Positions 37,586-49,310 of a stretch of 64,000 nucleotides of DNA are shown one piece after another. Source of the DNA: Hydrangea macrophylla. Taxonomy: Eukaryota; Streptophyta; Magnoliopsida; Cornales; Hydrangeaceae. The stretch's first letter is position 1. Each line of letters starts with the position of its first letter. The notes under the pieces are model-generated. The model saw only the letters and a program-made list of their open reading frames with translations. It was not told where the DNA came from and ran no database searches. Position numbers and translations under genes: made by a program. Location of the stretch: contig CM066991.1 in the NCBI GenBank assembly GCA_033977485.1, positions 129,475,999 through 129,539,998 of the forward strand. The letters are read 5' to 3'.

Positions 37586-40500
37586 CGTCGGAGCAGGTAA
37601 CCTGAAACTAACTAGGAAACAGTTGTCTGAATAACGATGGATAAAAATGCTAAAATACATAAAAGAACAGTTATCCAATCTCCACTCTCTTTTTACTCTT
37701 TTGACAAGAGCCTACAATCATGGCTATACCCTATTGCTAAAAAAGCACATAAATAGGACAGTATTGAGGAAATGCCAATATTGACTGAAGGAATAATATA
37801 GACATGCTACAAAATCATGAAATCAGATAGTAGCACCTCCTTAACCACCTTACATTTCATATATTGTTTCACAAATCAGCTATTAAAATCCAATTAGCCC
37901 AAATGATGAGATCTTGAAAATTACGGAGAATAAGATCCTTTATTTGGGGGGCAAGGTGTTGATATTTGATAAAAGTAATAAATGATGATTTCCTCACTAA
38001 TATTTCTAACTACAAAAATAACGAAGAAAAAATGGACATCCATAAATTAGATGGCCAAACTGTTAACAAGGTATTTTGGTAAAACTTAGGTTAATCCAAA
38101 TGATTAACTCATATATATATATATATATATGAATATTATTCAAAGAGAAATTACAATAGTGTCCTTGACACATAAAATAAAATACAATAAAAAGACTAAT
38201 ATCTAACACTCCCCCTCAAGCTAGTACAAAGATATCCCTTAATCCCAGCTCGCTTAACACATCATGAAACTGTCTAGAACCAACTCCCTTAGTAAGTGTT
38301 GAATTGGAGCATCCAACCCAAAACCAATTGGCAATGGGTGGAGTAGTCCCTTGAATTTATATATTGAGTAGCAAGGTTATAAGTCCCCGATGTGGGACAA
38401 TCTCAACACGCCCCCGCACGTGTGGCATGACTGAGAGCCAAACACGTGGATTACTGAGATAGGGTGACGTGAAGCACACGTGGACAAATTGGGCCCAACA
38501 ATAACCTAGCTTTGATACCATGTTGAATTGGAGCGTCCAACCCAAAACCAATTGGCAATGGGTGGAGTAGCCCCTTGAATTTATATATTGAGTAGCAAGC
38601 TTATAAGTCCCCGATGTGGGACAATCTCAACAGTAAGAATATCCGCTAGTTGATCACAGCTTTTCACAAACGGAGTGTAGATAGTTTTATTGTTCAGATT
38701 CTCTTTGATGAAATGTTTGTCAATCTCAACGGGCTTAGTCCTGTCATGTTGTACCGGATTGTGTGCAATACTAATAGCGGCATGACTATCACAGTACAAC
38801 TTCATTGAATCACCAATGTCTAGTTTCAAGTCTTTCAAGACCCATAAGAGCTCACATACACCTTGAGCCATGGCTCTAAATTCAACTTCAACACTCGATC
38901 TAGCTACCACATTTTGTTTCTTACTCCTCCAACTAACAAGGTTGTCTCCCACAAATGTGCAGTATCCTGAAGTAGACCATCTATCTGTCACAGAGTCTGC
39001 CCAATCGGCATCAATGTATGCCTCTAGTCTGTGATGGTCATGTTTCCCGAAGTATAAGCCTTTACCAGGAGCAAACTTAAGATACCTCAAGATCCTGTAA
39101 GCTGCATCTATATGTGATTCCCGAGGTGCATGCATGAACTGACTTACCACACTTACAGCAAAGGCAATATCAGGACGTGTATGGGAGAGATAAATGAGCT
39201 TCCTAACAAGTCTCTAATATCTCCCCCTATCAACCATTGCTCCACTGCTGTCATCACTTAGTTTTTGGCTGAACTCAATAAGAGTATCACATACTCTACT
39301 TCCAAGCATTCCAGTCTCACTTAGAATAACATACTTCCTTTGAGACATGAAGATCCCATGTTTAGACCTCGCAACTACAATTCCAAGAAAGTATTTCAAT
39401 TCTCCTAGATCCTTTATTTCAAACTCCGTTGCCATATATCCCTTAAGCCACTACATTTCCTCTTAAGTCATCACTTGTGAGGACAATATCATCCACGTAC
39501 ACAATGAGTGTTGTAGTCTTACCTTGCAGGGAGTGTTTGATGAATAAGGGGTGGTCAGCTTGACTTTGTCTAAAGTCATATCTACACATAGCCTGTGTGA
39601 ATCTCTCAAACCAGGCCCTTGGAGACTGCTTAAGGTCATACAAGGCCTTTTTTAACCTACACACCTTTCCTTCTGTTTTGTGGTTCTCAAATACAGGAGG
39701 AATGTCCATATACACCTCTTCTTCCAAGTCACCATGCAAAAAAGCATTTTTAACATCAAACTATTGAAGTGGCCATTCCCGATTAGCTGCCAGAGACAGA
39801 AGGATCCTAACAGAATTCATCTTAGCCACCGGTGCAAACGTCTCCTGATAATCCACCCCATAAATCTAAGTGAATCTTTTGGCAACGAGGCGGGCTTTAA
39901 ACCTCCCAACGGAGCCATCTGCTCTATGCTTCACTATATACACCCACTTGTACCCCACAATTCTTTTGTCCAAAGGTAACTTAGTCAACTCTCAAGTACC
40001 ATTCTTGTGGAGATCCTTCAATGTGGTGGCAATGGTCCCAAACCCAAATAATATTAATTGAATACTTACCCGTCAGACATATATGGTGAGCCAACCCTGC
40101 ATAAAAGTTAGTGGGCTTGTCCCACATCGCCTGGGGTGAAGTTCCTGGACTAGTTTATAAGGATTAATCGCCCCTCTATATGCAACAAGGCCTTTTAAAA
40201 TCGTGAGGGAGCTAAACACGAAAGAACTCTACAGTTAAGCGTGCAGCGGCCAGAGCAGTACCAAGAATGGGTGACCCCCTGAGAAGATCTTTGTGTTTAG
40301 GCCCAAAGCAGACAATATTGTTGCTAGATGGGGAGGTGGGTCGTTACAACATCATTCTGCCATTCCTGAGTCTACTGCTCCGGTTTCTAGTGGTCCTGCT
40401 CCATCTTCTAATGCCAACCCCAACTCTTTGTCCGCCACCGAACTTGAGACTCTCAGACAACTGATGGCAAGGTGTGTTACTCCGACATCTACAAGTTCCT

Positions 40501-43500
40501 CCTCATCCTTTGCCCAGTCAAGTAATATAGTTACATCACCAAGAGCATTCCTTTCTCATGTCTCATCTCCTTGGATTATTGATTTCGGTGCTTCTGATCA
40601 TATGTCCCCTTCATCTAACATTTTCTTTGACTACGAGTTTTGTTCAGGCCAAGATAAAGTTAGAATAGCTAATGGTACCTTCTCCTCTGTTACCGGGAAA
40701 GGTCTAATTCATGCTACTCCTCATCTACCATTGACTTATGTGTTGCATGTTCCTAGTTTTTCTCACAACCTTTAATTTTTGAGTCGTGTTACTCAGGATC
40801 TAAACTGTTGTGTAACATTTTATCCTTCTCGCTGTGTGTTTCAGGATCTCATCACGAGGAGGACGATTGGCAGTGGTAGAGAGGAGCATGGTCTTTACAT
40901 TCTTGATGAAGGAGAGAAGTTGGCTCATCATACCGTAGTTTTAAAGAATAAAGCTGAAGCTCTACACCTTTTGCATAGGAGATTAGGACATCCTTCTTTT
41001 TCTTTACTTAGGCATATGTTTCCTACTCTCCTAACAAATACTGGTATTTCGAATTTTTCTTGTGATGCTTGTGAGTTTGGAAAACATTTTCGAGCTTCTT
41101 ATGCTCCTAGTGAAGATAAAAGTTCAGCTCATTTTTCTTTAATTCATACTGAAGTGTGGGGTCCTTCTCGTACAGTGTCATTAAAAGGTCATCGTTGGTT
41201 TGTTTCTTTTATTGATGATTTTTCTCGTACTACTTGGATATATATATATATATATATATGATGAAAGAAAAACGAGAAGTATTTGATATTTTCCAAAATT
41301 TTCACACCATGGTGAATACTCAATTTGGGACAGTAGTGAAAATTTTGCGTTCTGATCAAGGTGGTGAGTATATTGATTCTGGTTTGGGAGCATTTTTTCC
41401 TTCTCACGGTATTGTTCACCAAACTTCTTGCACTGCCACTCCACAACAAAACGGTGTGGCAGAACGCAAGAATCGTCAACTTTAGATGTTGTTGGCTCCT
41501 TACTCTTCCAGGTTAATGCTCCTCGTACTTACTGGGACGAAGCAGTCCTTACAGCTGCTTATCTCATTAATAGGCTCCTGACTCGTGTTCTAAATAAACA
41601 AACACCCCTTCAGGTTCTTCCCATCCTTCCCTCTCTGCATCCATTCCACCTCGTGTCTTTGGTTGTGTTTATTTTGTTCATAACAATCCCCCTAACCGTG
41701 GAAAGTTAAATCCTCGGTCTATAAAGTGTGTGTTTGTTGGATATTCTCCTTCACAGAAGGGTTACAAGTGTTATCATCCTCATTCTCGAAAATGGTTTGT
41801 GTCGATGGATGTCATTTTTCACAAGTCTCAATCCTACTTTGTTGACCCTCAGACATCTCTTCAGGGGGAGACACGGTGTGAAGAGATGCATGTTGCTTCT
41901 GTGTTACCTTTGATGATTGAGGTAGAGCAAGAAAGGGTTGAAAGAGAGAGTGAGGAAGTTGGAAAAGAGAGAAATGAGGGGGAGCTTGAAGGAGAGGGAG
42001 TTGAGAGAGAGAGAGTTAAGAGTCTATTCGAGGGGGGCATGGAGTAAAAGGAAGACTAGAGAGGCTTCAGAGACTGTTGTTCCTCCTCCCCCACTGCCAT
42101 TCTCTCCGAGTGATGATGATTCAGGTAATTCCTCTGATACACCCTCTCCAGAACCAAATGATTTAGATGTTCCCATTGTTGTTCGTAAGGATGTTAGATC
42201 TTGTACTCAACACTGTATCTCTAATTTTGTGTCTTATTCTCATTTGTCTGCCTCTTATAAATCATTTCTTTCAAAAATCTTCTCTGCCAGCGTTCCTAAC
42301 CATGTCCAGGATGCTCTTGCTGATCCCAAGTGAAAACATGCTATGAGTGGAGAGATGAAGGCTCTTCACAAGACTGGTACTTGGGAATTAACAACGTTGC
42401 CTAAGGGTAAGAGGACAGTGGGGTGTGCAAGTGGGTGTTTACAATAAAGCACCGGGCTGACGGTTCCATTGAGAGGTATAAAGCTCGGTTAGTAGCAAAA
42501 AGGTACACACAGACTTATGGTGTGGATTATGAAAAAACCTTTGCTCCAGTGGCAAAAATGAACTGAGTAAAGATTCTTCTTTCCTTTGCAGCGAATCTAG
42601 ATTGGCCTCTACACCAGTTTGATGTGAAGAATGCATTCTTACATAGTGATTTGGAAGAGGAGGTTACATGGATGTTCCTCCTGGTTTTAAGGATTCCAAG
42701 ACAGAGGATAAGGTGTGTAGATTGAAAAAATCTTTATATGGTCTTAAACAGTCTCCGAGGGCTTGGTTTGAGAGATTCACACAGGCTATGCTTCGATTTG
42801 GTTTTAGACAGAGTCATGCAGATCATACGTTATTCATCAAACATTCTACTCAAGGTAAGACCACTGCACTTATTGTTTATGCTGATTGTGCTCGCAAGGG
42901 ACGACTTATTAGAGGAGATGGGAAAATTGAAAAAACAGCTAGCCACAGAATTTGAGATAAAAGACTTGGGAGCCTTGAAGTTCTTTTTGGGAATTGAACT
43001 TGCAAAGTCTAAACAGGGGATTTATATTTCCCAAAGGATGTATGTTTTGGACCTATTGAAGAAAACATGGATGCTTGGTTGTATAGCTTGTGATCCGCCT
43101 ATGGAGCATAATAAAAAACTTAGTGAAGACGGTAAGGAGGAATTAGTTACGAGGGAGAGCTATCATAGACTCGTCGGTAAGCTTATTTACTTGTCTCATA
43201 CTCGTCCTGATATCGCTTTTGCAGTTGGTGTTATTAGTCAATTTATGCATTCTCCTCGGGTGTCACACCAAGATGTTGTTTATAGTATTCTGCGTTATTT
43301 GAAGCCATCTCCCGGAAAGTGCTTATTCTTTGCTAGGCATGATCACCTGAGAGTTTGAAGCTTATACAGATGCTGATTGGGCTGGTTCTGTCACGGATAG
43401 AAGGTCCACCTCCGGGTACTGCACATTTGTAGGATGGAACTTGGTTACCTGGCGAAGTAAGAAGCAGAATGTTGTAGCGAGATCTAGCGCAGAAGCTAAG

Positions 43501-46500
43501 TTCAGGGCAATGGCCCAAGGTATTTGTGAGCTTCTTTGGGTCAAGTCTTTATCGAAGGATTTGAAGATTGAACAGGTAGATTCCATGAGATTATACTGTG
43601 ATAATAAAGCAGCAATCAGTATAGCTCATAATCCTGTCCAACATGATAGAACCAAGCATGTGGAGAATGATCGACATTTCATGAAGGAAAAGCTAGGTAG
43701 TGGAGTCATATGTATTCCTTTTGTGAAGAATAATGATCAAGTTGCGGATGTCCTCACCAAAGGGATAGGAAGTCAACCTTTCCATACTACTCTAGGCAAG
43801 CTGGGTATGAGAAATATATTTGTACCAGCTTGAGGGGGAGTGTTGAGAATATTTTTGTTTATTATTATTTGTCTTAGGATATTAATTGTTAGTTAAGTGA
43901 GTCTATTTGTAATATTTTATTTCTTCTTCTTATTGTTAATATAAAAGGGGTTAGATAATTTGTCTAACCCTAAGCTTGCAAATATTGATTTCTACAGTTT
44001 CCACTTGAGATCGTTGAGAGCATCATGAACATGATTAGGTACAGCAATAGAGGCAATACTTGAAGGAAAGGCACGATAAGTAAAAGACAAGTGAGAGTAG
44101 CACACAAAATTTGAAATAGGGTGTTGAGTACAAGATCTAACACCCTTACGAACAGCAATAGGAACATCAAGGTCACTAGACTCGATAGGTAAGGGGATAT
44201 TTAAATTACCTGGATCACAATCAACTGGAGCCTCACCAGTTGGAGTAGATGGTAGTAGAGGAAGAGGAGTATTGGTCTCGACCTCTTTGCTTCTTCTCTT
44301 ACACCATGTACCCTTGGAATAAACCAACAATTCTTTTTTTCCTTTGGCAACAACTCTCCCTGTTTAGAAGTACTTGCCTCTACTTCCACCACTTCCTCTA
44401 CCTCCACATTTCCAGTTTCCTTCTCTTTATGAAGTGACACACCAACGGGGATAACAGGAATTTCCGGTAAAGTACCAAGAATCTCTTCACTTTGATTCTC
44501 CCCCCGAGGTGGTGTCTTGGAATGCCCAAAAAAAGGAACAACCTCATGAAATGTGACATCCACAGACACACACCACTTCCTAGACTCAGGATGATAACAC
44601 TTGTAGTCTTTCTGGGTAAGAGAGTATCCCACGAAGACACTTAAGAGCCCGAGGATCTAACTTCCCATGAGTGGGAGACTGATTGTGGACAAAACAGATA
44701 CACCCAAAGACCCGAGGAGGAATAGAAAATAGAGAAGAAGTTTCAGATAAGAGCTCAATAGGAGCCCTTTTTTGGAGAACCCGAGTGGGCAGTCTATTAA
44801 AGAGGTATGCAGCCGTAAGGACTGCATCACCCCAATATGATTTGGGAGCATTAGCCGTGAAAAGCATAGAACGAGCAACATTAAGTAAATGACGATTCCT
44901 GCGTTCTGCTACCCCATTTTGTTGTGGGTGTCAATGCAAGACGTCTGATGAATAATCCCATTTGAAGAAGAAAAACAAATCTCCTAGACTCGAATCTATG
45001 TACTCTCCCCCTTGATCAGAACAAACAATCTGAATGCCCTTTCCAAATTATGTCAACACCATTTGATAGAAGTTTTTGAAAAATGGAAACAACTTCATTT
45101 TTGTTCTTCATCAGGTAAATCCATGTGGTACGTGAATAATCATCAACAAAGCTAACAAACCAACGACAACCTTTTAAAGACAAAATAAGAGAAGGAGTCC
45201 ATACATCAGAATGAACCAAGGTAAAAGGAACTAAACTTTTATTAATACTCGGTGCAAAAGATACTCGGTGATGTTTTCCAAGTTCACATGACTCACATAA
45301 ATATTTTGAAACATCTTTATTAACAAGTAAAGACGAAAATAAATGTTTAAGTAAATAAAAGGAGGGGTAGCCTAATCTCTTATGCCAAAGCCAAATGTCT
45401 ACAGACTTGTTCTCAGAAACTATAGTGTGGTGCGCTCCTTTGGTTCCTACATCCAACAGGTAAAGACCATGCTCCTCTCTACCACTGCCAATCGTCCTCT
45501 GTGTGATAAGGTCCTGAAAAACACAATGGGAAGGAAAATAAGTTACACTACAATTAAAATCACGAGTGATATGGCTAATAGATAAAAAGTTAGAAGTGCA
45601 ACTCGGAACATGTTATACAGAAGACAGAGGTAGAGATGGAGTGGCATGACTGACACCCTTTCCTGAAACAGAAGAAAAAGTGCCATTGGCAATACGAAAT
45701 TTCTCTTGACCTGAAGAAGGAGTATACACAGAAAACAAATCGGATGAACTAGACGAATGATCTGAAGCACCAGAATCAATAATCCAAGGGAGCGATGAGG
45801 GAGACAAACATGTTGTGGTAGAGGGTACTAAGTTATCTGTCTGGGAAAATGAGGTGGAAGCACCTGTGGGAGTAAACAGAGAGCGACAAGTCATCAGGCT
45901 ACGAAGAGAATCTAAACCCCGCAAAGCATCCTCATACTCCGTGGTAGATAAAGGGGCTGATGGAGATATCACAAGCTGAGTTGTGGACCCGGAGTCTATA
46001 ACATCAATGACCTCAGTATGGTGAGCACGAGATTGCCCTCCATGACCGCCAGAGCGGCCTCCACGTGTCCCAGGTGGAAGGCCATGAAGACTACAACAAG
46101 TAGCCCTAACACGGTCATGACGATTGCAATAATCACACCATTTCTACGACTTCTCGGAAGAGTCAGACCCACTCAGAGAAAGTGTACCACGAGGCTGCGG
46201 AGGGCCATCTAGAAGAGAAGGAGCAGAAACAAGGGCAGAGCATTCGATAGAGGTAACCGGAAGCATAACAGAACGGCATCTCTCCTCGTTCTGGACAAAA
46301 ATAGATGCTTACCGAAGCGTGGGAAGAGTATCCATCCCAAGTACCCTACAACGAACAGAATCATACTCAGAATTAAGCCCCTGAAGAAACTTGAACACCC
46401 GTTGCTTCTCTAGAAGTTTCTGACACCCAATGACGTCCTGAGGACAAACCAGATGATAGTCCTGAAGATGATCTACGAGATATCTGGGTAGTGAGAAAAG

Positions 46501-49277
46501 TGTTGTATTGAATAACCGTCATAGTCCCCTGCTTCGAGATATCGATCACCCTAGACAGCTAAAACTCCTGAGCATAATTTCCCTTACGGGAGTAGGTATG
46601 AGCAACTATATCCCAAATATTGCGGGTTGTGGTCATGCCCAGAAAACCTTCACCAATTTCGGGTACTATAGAATGAATTAGCCATGCCCTAACAAGAGCA
46701 TTCTCAACCTTCCACTTAGCATAACTAGCATCAGCAACACTCGGTGCTTGGATAGTCCCATCAATATATCCCTCTTTTGCTTTCCCTTCCAAGTAAAGAA
46801 GAACAGACTGTAACCAAGGTACATAATTTGGCCATTGAACAAAGAAGTCGTGATTTTAAGAGTTGGGTTATCCTGTGGAACAACTAACTAGCTCATCTGA
46901 GGCTGTTGAGGATCTCCAGACGACGTAGTCTTATCGTCAACCATGGTTCCAACAAGCAAAGGGAATACCCACAATAATCATACCAAAAAAACACGAAGGT
47001 AGGGAGCAAACTAGGGACTTTAAGGCATACGGATCAGCACGAGGCTGATCATGGCCCCAAAAATAAGGTTGAAATTAATCGTCGATCAAAACTAAGGCCT
47101 TGTAATGATGTAAGGGTTCGGATACGGTGGGGCTGGAGTATGTGAGGCTCGGCTAAAGTGGTATGTGTGTGTGTGATGTCGGCAAGGGCTGAGGAAGGGT
47201 TGGGTGGTTTCAGAGAGGTGTTGGTGGGCTTGGGTGATGTCACAAGGAGTTGTGGTGGTTGGGTAATAGCAGCGCAGATGGTGGTATGGCTCAGAGAAGG
47301 CTGCGCAAGTGGTGGTGTGGTTGCGGCGCTGGTGGGCTGTGGTGTGGGCTGGCCAGCGCAGGCAATGGTGGATGTTAGGGTTGCCGACAGCGGCTGGTAA
47401 TGGTGGTTGGTTTAGGAGGCTCTGATACCATGTTAACAACGTATTTTGGTAAAGCTTAGGTTAATCCAAATGATTAACCCATATATATATATATATATAT
47501 GAATATTATTCAAAGAGAAATTACAATAGTGTCCTTAACACATATAAAATAAAATACAATAAAAAAAACTAATATCTAACACAAACAATGTTCACATGAT
47601 TGCTTCTTAATACCCAAAATTGTTCTTATTATTTACATCTGTTCTCTGCAACAAGACATCCTCCCTTCCATTGTAATTTACTTTCAGGATTGAATCTTGG
47701 AACGGTCATTGTGGGGTCTCCCCCAGCCTCCAGGACCTTTAGCAAACATTTATTTCCTATTGAAAAGCGAACAGAATAAATTGAAATCTAAATCATAGTG
47801 ATCCTCATTAGTCAACCTTAAGTAACCATTTGCCATGGACTTCCAAATCTCAAACAGCTTAACTAAAAAAAGAGAGATTCAAAAAACACAGTACAAACCA
47901 GGGCTAGTAATTACATCTATCTTCTCAAACTGTAAAAAAAAAAAAAAAAAAAACACAAAAAACAAACAAATGACAGAAAAAAATAAATAAATAAATAAAA
48001 GAGTAAAGGACACAACACACTAGTACCTCAAACATGACGCTAACGACTACAGCATTGTCAAGCACTGGATCATACTCTCCCTGTGCTATTCTTGCATTGA
48101 TCTCTTTCAAGTTTTGAGTTATCCTTTCTTCATCTAGACTCTGCAGCACTTCAAGAAGGGGACCAATGGAACTCCACTCGTACTCTTCATTGTACCTCTG
48201 TTTGGCTTGATGGTGCTGGCAGATGCATTGTGTGCATTTCCGCATTTCTTCAGATATCCTCTTCCACAGAAGCTTAAGAGGAGAATCATGACGCTCATCT
48301 TTAGAATAGTTGTAGAATGTCTCCAAAAGAGGTCCCATCAAATCCCAGGAGCCACACCAGATATGATTTTCTTTCGGCAAATAAATCAAGAAATTGAAAG
48401 CATCTGAAAACCTGAACACGAAGCAAGAACGGGCTACATTACCACACAAAGATAGATGAGCAAACCCAGTGGAACCTAGAACAAGCTAAAGATAGAAACA
48501 GAGAGTATACGAGATCCTGCAAGAAAGACATCTTTGAGTGCAAATCAGGAAAAAAAAAAATAGTAGAAGACAACACTTAAATTGTATGATAAAAATAGAA
48601 ATCCACGAAAATCTTTAGAATGAAATAAATGAGAAATATAAGAATATGCCCATCTGGTGATGTTCACAATTCTACGGAAATACCATCCTTATAACACACT
48701 GCAACTCCTCCACTCCTACTTACTCATACCAAAACCACGTCATAGGTAATCAGAAATAATCGATTCAGACATAACACCTTGAATTGATGTCATGCAAGAG
48801 AAACATGGAAAGAAGACAAGTAGTAACCGCAAAGAACATTGCAAGGACTTTGCGCCCCCAGGTCATGCAGGGCCCGGACTCTTAGGTATTAGTATGAGCT
48901 ATATTTTTATTTAGAGTCCATGAGTACCTATTAATTTTAGTAGTATTCTTGCGCAAATAAATTTTGCGTTGGTACTTGTCCATTGAAACATTTTATTGTG
49001 AAAATTTACAGAGTGCCTCATCTTTGAAGTGAGTTTACGGCCCCAAAAATTCAAAGTGAGCACTGTTTTCAGCAATAAAGTCAGTGCTGCTGTGGAGGTC
49101 AAAATTCAGCATCCAATGTGTACAATTGGTCTCAAAACTTGAACACCTCAGTATGTTTAATGTTGCACAGTTGCAGCGTATAGGAAGAACGCTGAAAGTC
49201 ATAATGTGTAAGCGTTTGCAGTTTGTGCATTGATGAAGCAAATGGCAATAACAACTATGTGTACCGATAGAAAAAGA

Positions 49278-49310
<33 letters not shown>

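Larger units (their letters stand above)
40353..43996 (+). mobile_element. Copia C: 5'-truncated copia nested in copia B, opposite strand
   Basis: Its 3' LTR (43841-43996, TGTTGAGAATATT ... TTTCTACA) follows a polypurine tract (GCTTGAGGGGGAG). It contains the protease to RNase H part of gag-pol on the plus strand. There is no 5' LTR, primer site or gag start: the left end abuts the Cassandra-like LTR at 40352. Copia B coding sequence ends at each border (LKWKL at 43997 and a [15 protein letters not shown] segment at 40045), which proves insertion into copia B pol. No target duplication survives on the left. Confidence 0.85.
38061..47581 (-). mobile_element. Copia B: Ty1/copia element with short LTRs in helicase intron 2
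   Basis: LTRs at 47431-47581 (5') and 38061-38208 (3') differ by about five substitutions and two small indels. The insertion is bounded by a perfect 5-bp duplication CAAAC (38056-38060, 47582-47586). The primer site TGGTATCAGAGCC directly follows the 5' LTR (47430-47418, minus), and the polypurine GCTTGAGGGGGAG precedes the 3' LTR. It runs in the same direction as the helicase gene. The coding region is split by copia C (about 40045-43996) and by a TRIM (38297-38632), so it is not autonomous now. The LTRs are only about 150 bp, short for plant copia. Confidence 0.95.

Noticed and set aside
40224..40304. Functional 5S rRNA gene
   Set aside because: The first third of 5S is missing and the segment belongs to a transposon LTR.
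47049..47439. Minus- and plus-strand frames of 64-115 codons right of the copia B gag
   Set aside because: They lie in the untranslated leader between the primer site and the gag ATG. Composition is GT/CA-rich and there is no domain.
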